From an uncultured Candidatus Melainabacteria bacterium (GTDB lineage Bacteria; Cyanobacteriota; Vampirovibrionia; LMEP-6097), in contig CALBDR010000302.1 in assembly GCA_937927525.1 (NCBI GenBank), forward strand, positions 1 through 27,531: DNA of 27,531 nucleotides, read 5' to 3'. The notes under the pieces were generated by a model. The model was given only the letters and a program-made list of their open reading frames with translations. It made no database searches and had not been told where the DNA came from. Shown piece by piece: positions 1-7,841 of the stretch. The position numbers and the translations under genes were made by a program. Position 1 is the first letter of the stretch; every line of letters starts with the position of its first letter.

Positions 1-171
1 GCTTAGCACAGAAGATACTACGTATAAAGTACCAGTTAAATCATAATCCAACTCTAGATCTGGATTTTCATACAAAGAAATCATTTATGAAAATTATTTA
101 AGAAATAAAAATTCAAAAATGGATAAAAACATTTTTTCAAGGGAACATAGTTTCTGTTAAGGAAGAAAAAT
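1..171. other. left edge, no complete gene
   Basis: This stretch is AT-rich. Two plus-strand frames are open from the edge: one ends at a TAA at 44-46 after 14 codons, the other at a TAA at 99-101 after 32 codons. Either could be the 3' tail of a gene lying to the left, and I cannot choose between them. The last 13 bases hold the ribosome binding site of the next gene. Confidence 0.3.
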
Positions 172-819
172 ATGCTCAAAAAATTAACTAGGTTATCTGT
201 TTTATCATTATTATCTGTTTCACTACTAGCAGCTAATGTATCACATGTAAAAGCTGTGGATGTGGAAGGTAAAGTGACACTTAATGCATTAAGTAAAAAA
301 ATTGTAAGTTCTGTAGATACTTTCTACCAAGGTAGAGAAAGTTCTGTAAAACCAATAAAAAATATTAACGTGGAAGGTTCTTTTAATGAGGCTGATGTTC
401 CTACTTCATTTGAAGTTGAAGAAGACACTGATGAATCCGCTAAATATACATTCTCATTCCCAGCGACAGTATCTAGTGTAATCTCAGACTTATTTGCTAA
501 AGATTTTGGCAAAAAGAAAAGATTAAAAGCTAACTTAAAATCAGTAAATTCTATTGTAGGTTCATTCATCGGCGAACTTGAAAATGAATCTGATTCTAGC
601 TCTGGTTCGATTGGCAGCGTAAGTAGCGTTGACAGTGTAGGTAGTGTATCTAATGTAAATAGCTCACTTAGATTTGTTACAGCCGGCGTTAGAGCTATCA
701 GAACTAAGAAAAACCCTGACTTAATTAAACTTAAAGGTGTTATGAAAAGTGTATCTGGTCTAAGCGGTTCTAAAAAACGTTTAGCTAAAGGTAGATTTAT
801 TCTAAACTTCTCTCAATAA
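172..819 (+). CDS. secreted Ser/Val-rich protein of unknown function
   Basis: I do not recognise a family. The 215-residue product starts with a clear signal peptide: two lysines, a Leu/Ser/Val-rich hydrophobic core, and a signal peptidase I site ending V-K-A at about residue 29. It should therefore be exported. The mature part is low in aromatic residues. Around residues 140-167 it has a Ser-rich linker of short SV/GSV-type units (DNA about 589-665), followed by a basic Lys-rich C-terminal third. The ATG has a good Shine-Dalgarno (AAGGAAG at 159-165, 6 nt upstream), and a strong intrinsic terminator follows at 861-902, so it looks monocistronic. A 9-base sequence is tandemly repeated at 811-819 and 821-829, across the stop codon. 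A surface or periplasmic structural role is only a guess. Confidence 0.75.
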   Translation: MLKKLTRLSVLSLLSVSLLAANVSHVKAVDVEGKVTLNALSKKIVSSVDTFYQGRESSVKPIKNINVEGSFNEADVPTSFEVEEDTDESAKYTFSFPATVSSVISDLFAKDFGKKKRLKANLKSVNSIVGSFIGELENESDSSSGSIGSVSSVDSVGSVSNVNSSLRFVTAGVRAIRTKKNPDLIKLKGVMKSVSGLSGSKKRLAKGRFILNFSQ

Positions 820-860
820 TTCTCAATAAGGCGAATGCCTCCATACAACACACACTCACA

Positions 861-902
861 AGAACCCTGCTAAATTATTATTAGCAGGGTTCTGCTTTTT
901 TT
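861..902 (+). terminator. strong intrinsic terminator after the secreted protein gene
   Basis: A perfect 13-bp stem (861-873 with 881-893) encloses a 7-nt loop and is followed by GC and then seven T residues (896-902). This is the clearest Rho-independent terminator in the window. Its T-run ends directly at the ATG at 903 of the next ORF, so transcripts from the upstream gene should end before the ligase gene is read. Confidence 0.93.
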
Positions 903-2498
903 ATGGCTGCTTTATTTCTTTTAGTATTAATATTTATGATCGGCTCACCGATCGCTATGAGTTCATGGTTATTACACAGCCTCAGCTGTTTCTTTGCTTT
1001 AAGCCAAGCTGGAAAATTAGCTAAGTACCCGATATTTTGGTTATTACTAATACTAACTTATTTCTTTGCTACCGAAGCTAGACTCAGTATCGAATATATA
1101 CTTATCGCAGGTGCCTGTTTTATTTTTGGGAGCTCTAAAACTTGGATTAATCTTAGTAAAACTCAAAGAGCAAGGCGTTTATTAATAGTTTTTATCGCTT
1201 TAATAATCGCAAACTTTATTAAATACACTTTTTCAGAACTTGGAAGTTTACTACTGTGGTTACCAGTAATGTTAGCGATTAATTTTAAAAATGAAAAGTT
1301 CAGTAACACTATTTTAAATTTCCTGGCCCCAATTCTATTAATATTCTTAAATAAAAAAACCACAGTTTTAGCTGCTCTAGCGAATTTCGCTAATTACAAA
1401 AAATCTAAGATTTTATATATCTTAGGAGGGATTGCTTTTGCAAGTTCGTTTCTCTTTCTTGAGTCTTGGAGACACTTTTACAATACATCACTGTACCCAA
1501 GGGTACTTATTTGGCAGGGAGCCTTTAAAGGCTTTTTAGCAAAACCACTTACTGGACATGGCTTCGGAACCTTTACATTAGACTTTCCAGTATTTAGAGA
1601 GCTTGGGAATGTTCTAGGAAGTCATGCAAATCAACAAGTTAACCATGGACATAATCTCTTTGCTCATATGGGTTTTGAGTTAGGGCTAGTCGGAATTCTA
1701 CTAGCCTTAAGTTTATTTTACTTAGTCTTTAAAAGAGAAAAGCAAGCTCTAATACCTTTACTTATAATCTGCTTAGCAGATTCTCCCCTCCAAGCTTTTA
1801 ATCAATACATAATCGCTGGTCTAATACTTTTACCATTATGCTTTGAAAGGTCAAATGTAAACGAAGATCTCCCTAAATTCAACCCCATCTTTAAGAGCTT
1901 CTATACTAAACTTCCACAGCCTTTTGCCTTCATAGCAGCTTTAGTTTTATTCGGTATCATGCTTTACAGCTTCATTCCTAGCTGTATCGGTCACTATTTC
2001 TATGACCATAAAGAAATTAACCAAGCTATATATTGGGATGCAAAGCACCCTCTTTACTATTTGGTTCGAGGTGCTGATCGAATCAATGATGATACTGTAA
2101 ACAGTGAAGTTAACTTCAAAAAAGCAGTGGAGCTGGCTCCTAATGTTCCATATTTTTATGGTTTCCTGGCTTCAGCTCAGTTAGCTAATTTCAACTTAAT
2201 CGAAGCTAAAGAGTCGATTGACTTTGCTTTAAAATACACCGGAGAGGATGCTTACTGGTTACTAATCAGTGCAATTTTACATAAAGAAAAAAATGAAAAG
2301 CTAGCTAAAGAGCAATATGAAAAGGCGATAGAGCTTGAACCTGAATTAGCAAAAATTCTTACTAACCCAGACTTACCTTCATTTAGATTTATCGGTAGTA
2401 GGAAGGGTGATCCACGTATAAATGCTTTTTATAGAACAGGAAAACGTTTGTATGTTCCACTCCCTTACATAGAAGTAAATGACACTAATAATAAATGA
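903..2498 (+). CDS. O-antigen ligase/polymerase family membrane protein with C-terminal TPR
   Basis: This is a multi-pass inner-membrane protein of up to 531 residues in the Wzy_C/O-antigen ligase superfamily, which transfers or polymerises undecaprenyl-linked glycans in the periplasm. Hydrophobic segments fill residues 1-310. The family's large periplasmic loop is visible as YPRVLIW near 198, GHGFGTF at 218-224 and the H-x-H-N element at 248-251, followed by the usual ELGLVG. Residues about 385-490 form TPR-like helices (FKKAVELAP and YEKAIELEP units), an arrangement seen in some ligase and protein O-oligosaccharyltransferase relatives. The start is uncertain. ATG 903 touches the preceding terminator's T-run and has no ribosome binding site. 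ATG 936 (with TATTAA 5 nt upstream) and ATG 957 are in-frame alternatives. Whether the substrate is lipid A core, another glycan or protein cannot be told from sequence. Confidence 0.8.
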   Translation: MAALFLLVLIFMIGSPIAMSSWLLHSLSCFFALSQAGKLAKYPIFWLLLILTYFFATEARLSIEYILIAGACFIFGSSKTWINLSKTQRARRLLIVFIALIIANFIKYTFSELGSLLLWLPVMLAINFKNEKFSNTILNFLAPILLIFLNKKTTVLAALANFANYKKSKILYILGGIAFASSFLFLESWRHFYNTSLYPRVLIWQGAFKGFLAKPLTGHGFGTFTLDFPVFRELGNVLGSHANQQVNHGHNLFAHMGFELGLVGILLALSLFYLVFKREKQALIPLLIICLADSPLQAFNQYIIAGLILLPLCFERSNVNEDLPKFNPIFKSFYTKLPQPFAFIAALVLFGIMLYSFIPSCIGHYFYDHKEINQAIYWDAKHPLYYLVRGADRINDDTVNSEVNFKKAVELAPNVPYFYGFLASAQLANFNLIEAKESIDFALKYTGEDAYWLLISAILHKEKNEKLAKEQYEKAIELEPELAKILTNPDLPSFRFIGSRKGDPRINAFYRTGKRLYVPLPYIEVNDTNNK

Positions 2499-2527
2499 AA
2501 TGTCAAATTAAAATGAAATTAGAGAGT

Positions 2528-2533
2528 TATAAT
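2528..2533 (+). promoter_or_regulatory. candidate -10 of the flagellin-like gene
   Basis: A consensus TATAAT lies 125 nt upstream of the flagellin-like start. I see no good -35 at the usual spacing. If used, it gives a leader of roughly 118 nt. That leader includes a small hairpin with a 4-bp CCCA/TGGG stem and a 6-nt loop near 2611-2625. Confidence 0.3.
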
Positions 2534-2658
2534 ATCTGGGGACAATGTGTAAATACTAAAGAAGAAAAACAAATCAGTTAAGAAGAAATACAAGAATTAT
2601 GAAGTTACCAACCCCATAATTCTGGGCATAATAGATTAGGTCACAGAGGGGAGATAAA

Positions 2659-3636
2659 ATGTCTTTACTTTCATCAGTATTAGGTTTTCAACATACAGTA
2701 AGAACACCTGTGGGTTATGCACCCGGCATAACTTCTGCTTTACATTTAGGCTATGGATCTAACAGTAAAATAACGGGTAATACTATTACAAAAAGTTTAG
2801 ATATTATTCGTGATGGAGCTACTGCTACCGTCTCATCACAAATCAGAAATAAAGAGGCATCAGGACTAATAGACTTTTATTCGAATCTAGAATCTACTAA
2901 TAAAGTTATTTCTGACGGTCTAAGCTCTGCATCAGATATCTACCAAACTATAACCGATAATATAGAAGCAATTGACGAAATTGTTACTGCTGCAGAAGCT
3001 GGTTCATACACAGCTATTGAACTGGATGAACAACAAACGATAATAAATGAACTTGTAACAGAAATTCAAGATATCTTCAACAACACTAAAATAGATGGAA
3101 AATCAGTTTTAGATGGAACTTACACATCAACAATGATTACAAATACAGATGGTACGGCTAGATATGACATAGACCTTACGAGTGTTAACATAGATATTAG
3201 TTCAACAGCAGCATTAAGTCTTGGAGATGGTGCAAGCAAAGGACTTGATCAAATTTCCATAACAACTAATACAGACTTTGAATCATTAGGGGGTGCTAAT
3301 TCACCTGCAGATACTAGTGATTTAGCTGACCTTGATATTTTTAAAAACAATGCTATTCGAATGGGGGCTAAATTGCAGAGTTCAGCCAATAGAGCTCCTA
3401 AAGAACTCCAAAAAGTAGTTGACAAAAGAACAGAGTTATTAAACGAATTCTTCACCACTTTAAACACCACTAATGGTGGGAAAAACTCAGTAGTTCAAGA
3501 TGCAGGATTTTTCTATCACCCATCTCCTTTACCGATTACCACTGCGGCAAATTACAACGGCACACTACTAGGTAATATAGTAGGCTCAGGCGTTCAGGGA
3601 GCAAGTTCAAACTTGGCTTCATCACTACTACCTTAA
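2659..3636 (+). CDS. flagellin-like protein lacking the usual C-terminal D0 region
   Basis: The 325-residue product resembles the flagellin N-terminal (D1) helical region. Residues about 82-155 follow the pattern of a long helix, an A..AG.Y/T segment, a second helix with EI..I...T, then the turn GKSVLDGT; flagellins carry G-K-x-L-L-D-G here. A second helical stretch at about 233-268 could match the C-terminal D1 helix. The canonical flagellin ends are missing: there is no start like MxxxINTN, and no QAGxxMLxQAN tail, but instead a Pro/Gly/Ser-rich end. No other flagellar gene is in the window. It could be a divergent flagellin, a hook-associated-like protein, or an exported filament protein using the same fold. 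The Shine-Dalgarno is strong (AGGGGAG at 2647-2653, 5 nt from ATG). Confidence 0.65.
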   Translation: MSLLSSVLGFQHTVRTPVGYAPGITSALHLGYGSNSKITGNTITKSLDIIRDGATATVSSQIRNKEASGLIDFYSNLESTNKVISDGLSSASDIYQTITDNIEAIDEIVTAAEAGSYTAIELDEQQTIINELVTEIQDIFNNTKIDGKSVLDGTYTSTMITNTDGTARYDIDLTSVNIDISSTAALSLGDGASKGLDQISITTNTDFESLGGANSPADTSDLADLDIFKNNAIRMGAKLQSSANRAPKELQKVVDKRTELLNEFFTTLNTTNGGKNSVVQDAGFFYHPSPLPITTAANYNGTLLGNIVGSGVQGASSNLASSLLP

Positions 3637-3670
3637 ACTATTTTTAACCTAAATAATCTAGTATGAGAAT

Positions 3671-4860
3671 ATGCGAGTAAAATTTATTACTCTTTTTTTA
3701 GCTTGCTTAATTTTAGCTTCTTGTTTTATTAGAAAGTCTTTGCGTCTGGTTTTGATAAACCTGGAAAATTTCGCCCGAATTTACCTATTAGTTTCGACTT
3801 TAATGTTGCTAACAACTTCGTGTTCTCAGAAAGGTTTAATATCGATGATATCGATTATTACAAACTCTCCTTTCCTAGAAAAGCTTACTTAGATGTAAAA
3901 ACTTCTGGACAAGTAAACTCAACAGTAGAACTTTTGGATGCAAATAATCAATTACTAAGCTTTGATTTAGATAATGGTGAAAATGAAAATGGCAGAGTCG
4001 TTTATGAAATTCCGAGCGCAGGTGAATATTCATTACGTTTGAGTAATCCTACTAAGGTAGCAGGTTTTTATGACTTAGAGTTAAATTTGATTGAATCGAA
4101 TACTTTGACTGATGATTTTGATAATAAATTAGATGCTTCATTTGTAATCAATTTAAACTCCAGTAAACCTAGTCAAAGCTTTGTAGGTAAAATTAACTAC
4201 GAAGGAGACACAGACTTTTTTAAGCTAAATCTTCAAAATACAGGTGATATAACTATAACCCTTAAAGCTAGTAACAGTGAAGACTTCAAACTAAGCCTCT
4301 ATGATGAAAATTTTAATCTTATTGATACTAGAAACAGTAAATCTAATATCAGCTTTGATAAAAAATTAGCTGCTTTCAATTACACAATAGTTGTTCAAGG
4401 AGAAGCTTTAAGGGATTTAGATTATGAGCTAGAGCTCAGTCACAATAGTTTAATTGCTGATTCTGATAGAGAATCACTCGAAAACTTCAATGGTCAAACT
4501 ATCGTAATGGGAGCAGGTAGTGGGAAGTTTTCTAAAGAAAAATTCACCTCAGAAATTAATTATGTAGGGGATTTAGATATCTTTAAGATTGAAATTCCAC
4601 AAGAGGGTGTTCTAATTCTGACAACAGGTCGCTCTAGAAAAAGAATAAAGAATGGTCTAAGATTAAGTGCCTCTCTCTACAATGAAGATTTTGATCTTAT
4701 TGAAAGAGATCTTATAGGCTTTAATTTTAGATTTCGCAATCGATTAAGCCCTGGAAATTACTATCTCACAATTTCATCACCTAGCCGAAGCATACTAGGA
4801 AAGTATAAAATTAAATCATTTTTTAGCAAAGTAGATAAGAACAATGGCTTTAATATTTAA
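3671..4860 (+). CDS. PPC-repeat lipoprotein, frameshifted near 3733
   Basis: The coding sequence is split between two frames. The first frame, from ATG 3671, encodes a lipoprotein signal (hydrophobic core then LILASC, lipobox Cys at residue 18), then drifts into a non-family sequence ending at 3892. The second frame carries the body. It is open from 3733, right after a TAG at 3730-3732, and runs to 4860, but its first usable start is only GTG 3820. The piece 3733-3819 (KVFASGFDKPGKF and on) already reads as normal secreted sequence. One extra base, or a -1 shift at AGA-AAG (3731-3736), joins the two parts smoothly. The body holds three PPC-like beta-sandwich repeats, each with a G-D-x-D-x-F/Y-K signature near 3845, 4205 and 4568. 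It is probably an outer-membrane or surface lipoprotein. Confidence 0.7.
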
Positions 4861-5330
4861 TTTTCTTCAGAAATATCCTGATTAGAATCCATCATCGGAG
4901 TTAATCTTGAAACAGCATTACCATAACTCATTTTTAATTGATAAAAACGTTTTTCAAACTCATCAAAAATTAATACAGATCTTTTTCTAACATTAATCGA
5001 ATCGATTAATAAACCTTCAGAAATATAATCCCCTGCTTTGTATGTAGCTCCATACTGATGAAGCTCACTTGCACGCGGGCCTTTAGCCCTAGATATCCTC
5101 ACAAAAGCTTCACCACGTGAAGAAAAAACCCCATCCAGATAATATTCATCCTCTTCTGGTTTAAAGCGCTCCTGAACTAATTCATAATAAATAGGCTGAG
5201 ACTCTGGATCAATTTCAAGCTCACCGTCCTCTTCTGCGATAAGTATAGAGTCAGCGGCACTTAATCCTTCCTGAAAAGAGGAAATATAGGTAGCTAAGAA
5301 TAAAAAAAGAGCTAAAAAGAATAACCTCAT
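4857..5330 (-). CDS. secreted protein with PilP/GspC-like domain (tentative)
   Basis: The 157-residue product has an N-terminal hydrophobic segment consistent with a signal peptide or membrane anchor (MRLFFLALFLFLA), then an acidic stretch. Residues about 66-135 look like the small beta-domain of type IV pilus PilP and type II secretion GspC: a short strand with G-x-A-F/V-R-I, a Y-x-x-G-D-x-I-x-E-G turn, I-x-x-I, then a hydrophobic strand and F-Y-Q-L. The resemblance is by pattern only and no PilMNO partners are nearby, so the assignment is tentative. The 3' end overlaps the PPC-lipoprotein gene by 4 bp tail to tail. The start sits 20 bp from the crtI ATG at 5351, with a perfect TATAAT 8 nt upstream and no Shine-Dalgarno, so the mRNA is probably leaderless. 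Confidence 0.6.
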   Translation of the reverse strand: MRLFFLALFLFLATYISSFQEGLSAADSILIAEEDGELEIDPESQPIYYELVQERFKPEEDEYYLDGVFSSRGEAFVRISRAKGPRASELHQYGATYKAGDYISEGLLIDSINVRKRSVLIFDEFEKRFYQLKMSYGNAVSRLTPMMDSNQDISEEN

Positions 5331-5338
5331 TAGTTATG

Positions 5339-5344
5339 ATTATA
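5339..5344 (-). promoter_or_regulatory. -10 element of the 5330 minus-strand gene
   Basis: The minus strand reads TATAAT here, ending 8 nt before the ATG whose 5' base is 5330. The expected transcription start therefore falls on or next to the start codon. The element lies within the first codons of crtI if crtI started at 5336, which favours the crtI start at 5351. An overlapping plus-strand TATGAT (5335-5340) could serve crtI, so the two divergent promoters would overlap. Confidence 0.5.
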
Positions 5345-5350
5345 GCTGTA

Positions 5351-6835
5351 ATGTCAAAATCAGCTATTGTTATTGGTTCAGGTTTTTCTAGTTTAAGCTC
5401 GGCAGCTTACTTAGCAAAGCAAGGCTTTAAAGTAAAATTATTTGAAAAAAATGCCCAGTTCGGTGGCAGAGCTAGAGTTTTTGAAGAAAACGGATTTAAG
5501 TTTGATATGGGACCTAGCTGGTACTGGATGCCTGAAGTATTTGAGAATTTCTACAATGACTTCGGTAAAACCACCAGTGATTTTTATGATTTAAGGAGGC
5601 TGGAGCCTTCATATCGAGTACTTTTTAATAAAAAGGATCAGATAGACCTTCCCAGTAAATTAGAAGACATATACGCTCTTTTCGAATCCTATGAAGAAGG
5701 TGCTGGTGAAAAACTAAAAGAGTTTTTGGCAGCAGCTGAATACCGTTATCAAATCGGCATGAACCGTATGGTGCCGAAGCCTAGTTTAAGTCCACTTGAA
5801 TTTATAGACTGGGAAGTTATCAGCGGACTATTTAAAATGGATTTATTTAATTCATTTAGATCCTATACTGATAAATACTTCAAACACCCATATTTGAAAA
5901 GTATCATCGAGTTCCCTATTCTCTTTTTAGGAGCAACTGCCGAAAATACTCCTGCACTTTACAGCATGATGAATCACGCCGATATGACTCTAGGGACTTG
6001 GTATCCAGAAGGTGGAATGCACGAAATCATTAAAGCCTTCATTAGCATTTGTGAAGAATTCGGAGTTGAACTACATGCGTCAGCCGCAGTAACAAAAATT
6101 AATAGTGCTGGAGATTTTGCTCACAGTATTACTGTAAACGATCAGGAGCATTATGCTGACATAATCATAGCTGGAGCAGACTACGCCCATGTAGATAGAG
6201 AGTTACTTACAGAAGGAAGTAAAAACTATGATGAAGAATACTGGGACTCCAGAACCATGGCACCATCATGCTTACTTTACTATATAGGGCTAAATAAAAA
6301 AATAAGTGGGCTTTTACACCACAATCTATTCTTTGATGAATCACTAGATGAGCACGCTGAAGAAATTTATACAAATCCGCAATGGCCAAGTAGACCACTA
6401 TTTTATGTTTGTAATCCATCAAAAACTGACAAATCAGTTGCTCCAGAAGGACATGAAAATCTTTTCATTCTTATACCAGTAGCAACTGGACTTGCAAATG
6501 ATAATGATGCTATCCGTGAAAGATACTTTAACTTAGTTCTAGAAAGGATGGAAAAGCTAACAGGCGAAAAAATTAAAGATAATATTATCTATAAAAAAAC
6601 TTATGCTCACTCTAATTTTATAGAGGACTATAACGCTTTTAAAGGTAATGCCTACGGTTTAGCGAATACCTTGGAGCAAACTGCGATTCTTAAACCAAGC
6701 ATCAAAAGTAAAAGACTAAAAAACTTATACTTCACTGGACAACTTACAGTTCCTGGACCAGGGATTCCACCATCGATAATCTCTGGTAAAATTGTGGCAA
6801 CAGAAGCAGCAAAGGAAAAACACTATGTCCACTAA
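5351..6835 (+). CDS. crtI: phytoene desaturase, CrtI family
   Basis: CrtI-type carotenoid desaturases use FAD to introduce double bonds into phytoene (to neurosporene or lycopene) at the membrane. The protein begins with a Rossmann FAD motif (AIVIGSGFSSLSSAAYLA), an acidic residue after the second strand (LFEK), the GGRA segment and then FDMGPSW, all typical of CrtI/CrtN. The C-terminal FAD signature reads TGQLTVPGPGIPPSIISGK, close to what I remember of Bacteroidota CrtI rather than the GxTHPGxGVP form of many other bacteria. Length (494 aa from this start) is normal. ATG 5336 is an in-frame alternative adding five residues, but 5351 gives a cleaner start just before the Rossmann strand and leaves room for the divergent promoter. 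It overlaps crtB by 11 bp, so the two are translationally coupled. Confidence 0.9.
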   Translation: MSKSAIVIGSGFSSLSSAAYLAKQGFKVKLFEKNAQFGGRARVFEENGFKFDMGPSWYWMPEVFENFYNDFGKTTSDFYDLRRLEPSYRVLFNKKDQIDLPSKLEDIYALFESYEEGAGEKLKEFLAAAEYRYQIGMNRMVPKPSLSPLEFIDWEVISGLFKMDLFNSFRSYTDKYFKHPYLKSIIEFPILFLGATAENTPALYSMMNHADMTLGTWYPEGGMHEIIKAFISICEEFGVELHASAAVTKINSAGDFAHSITVNDQEHYADIIIAGADYAHVDRELLTEGSKNYDEEYWDSRTMAPSCLLYYIGLNKKISGLLHHNLFFDESLDEHAEEIYTNPQWPSRPLFYVCNPSKTDKSVAPEGHENLFILIPVATGLANDNDAIRERYFNLVLERMEKLTGEKIKDNIIYKKTYAHSNFIEDYNAFKGNAYGLANTLEQTAILKPSIKSKRLKNLYFTGQLTVPGPGIPPSIISGKIVATEAAKEKHYVH

Positions 6836-7694
6836 TTTACAACTCTTTCATGAGACTTGCCTTAACTGCAGTAAACTTACAACAAATGCTTACAGTAGCT
6901 CTTTTTCACTAGGCATACAGGTCTTAGATAAAAAATTTCATCAAGCGATCTATGCCATATATGGCTTCGTGCGCTTCGCTGATGAAATAGTAGACACCTT
7001 CCATGAACATGATAAGAAAAGACTTCTAAAAGAATTTAAAACTGCAACTCATCAGGCTATCAAAGATAAAATCAGTTTAAACCCGATCCTGAACAGCTTT
7101 CAGTGGGCAGTAAATAGATATCAAATAGAAGATGACTTAATAAATGCTTTTCTAAAAAGTATGGAAATGGATTTAGAGAAGAAAGATTACGATGAAGCTG
7201 ATTATAGGGAATACATCTACGGCTCTGCTGAAGTTGTGGGCTTAATGTGTCTAAGAGTTTTTACTGAAGGAAATGAAAACATGTATCAGAGCCTTAAAGA
7301 ACCTGCTCGCAGCTTAGGCTCGGCCTTCCAAAAGGTTAACTTTCTGAGAGACCTAAAGGCTGACTTTGAAGGTATGGGCAGAACTTATTTCCCTGGAATT
7401 AGTTTTCATAACTTAAATAAAGAAGAGTTAGAAACCAAAGGAAAAGAAATTTTTAGTAAAGAGAAGAAAAAAGAAATCGAAAAAGATATCGAAAAAGATT
7501 TTTCATATGCTTTAACCGGTATTCTGAATCTACCTAAAGGTTCGCGCTTCGGAGTTTATCTAGCTTATAAACTTTATTTGAAGCTATTTACAAAAATAAA
7601 AAGCACTCCTGCTTCAGAAATACTTCGCAAACGTATTCGTATATCAGGTGCTGGTAAATGTCTAATTCTTATGCAGTGTATTGGGAAAGTTTAG
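6825..7694 (+). CDS. crtB: phytoene synthase
   Basis: Phytoene synthase condenses two geranylgeranyl diphosphates into phytoene, the substrate of the upstream CrtI. Numbering from ATG 6825 (289 aa), the first Asp-rich motif is DEIVD at 53-57, inside the conserved IYAIYGFVRFADE. The second is the NFLRDLKAD segment at 172-180, preceded by the well-conserved ARSLGSAFQKV. Start 6825 has AAAGGA at 6811-6816 and overlaps the crtI stop by 11 bp; a TTG at 6792 is open but gives an unlikely Gln/Lys-rich extension. As with CrtI, the wording (for example EYIYGSAEVVGLMCLRVF) matches my memory of Bacteroidota CrtB. The last residues after RIRIS look less regular than the family end, and a +1 frame stays open slightly further. 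Confidence 0.92.
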   Translation: MSTNLQLFHETCLNCSKLTTNAYSSSFSLGIQVLDKKFHQAIYAIYGFVRFADEIVDTFHEHDKKRLLKEFKTATHQAIKDKISLNPILNSFQWAVNRYQIEDDLINAFLKSMEMDLEKKDYDEADYREYIYGSAEVVGLMCLRVFTEGNENMYQSLKEPARSLGSAFQKVNFLRDLKADFEGMGRTYFPGISFHNLNKEELETKGKEIFSKEKKKEIEKDIEKDFSYALTGILNLPKGSRFGVYLAYKLYLKLFTKIKSTPASEILRKRIRISGAGKCLILMQCIGKV

Positions 7695-7740
7695 ATTATG
7701 TAAATATCAATTAATATTGTGAAAATGAGTCCTATAACAG

Positions 7741-7758
7741 CTTCTTAACTTTAAGAAG
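7741..7758. terminator. small hairpin downstream of crtB
   Basis: A perfect 7-bp stem (7741-7747 with 7752-7758) encloses a 4-nt loop. No T-run follows on the plus strand, so it is at best a weak or Rho-assisted 3' end for the crtIB transcript. The rest of 7695-7841 is AT-rich and I see no gene in it. Confidence 0.3.
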
Positions 7759-7841
7759 ATATATTAAATATAGATACAAGTTTAATTTCAGTCCTTTTTA
7801 ATATTTTTCACTTAATTTATTAATTTACTTCACAGATTTTC

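Noticed and set aside
861..893. The strong hairpin after the first gene as an ANTAR-controlled antitermination site
   Set aside because: Known ANTAR targets have two hairpins with six-base loops (A at 1, G at 4). Here there is one stem with a 7-nt A/T loop and no upstream partner hairpin.
4857..5330. Naming the minus-strand secreted protein PilP or GspC
   Set aside because: The resemblance is a short beta-strand pattern and no pilus or type II secretion genes are nearby, so only a tentative domain note is justified.
6792..6824. crtB start at TTG 6792
   Set aside because: It adds an 11-residue Gln/Lys-rich extension inside crtI, whereas ATG 6825 has a Shine-Dalgarno and the expected N-terminus.
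7660..7725. Frameshift at the 3' end of crtB
   Set aside because: A +1 frame stays open about ten codons longer and looks slightly more like the family tail, but the family end is too variable for me to claim a break without an alignment.
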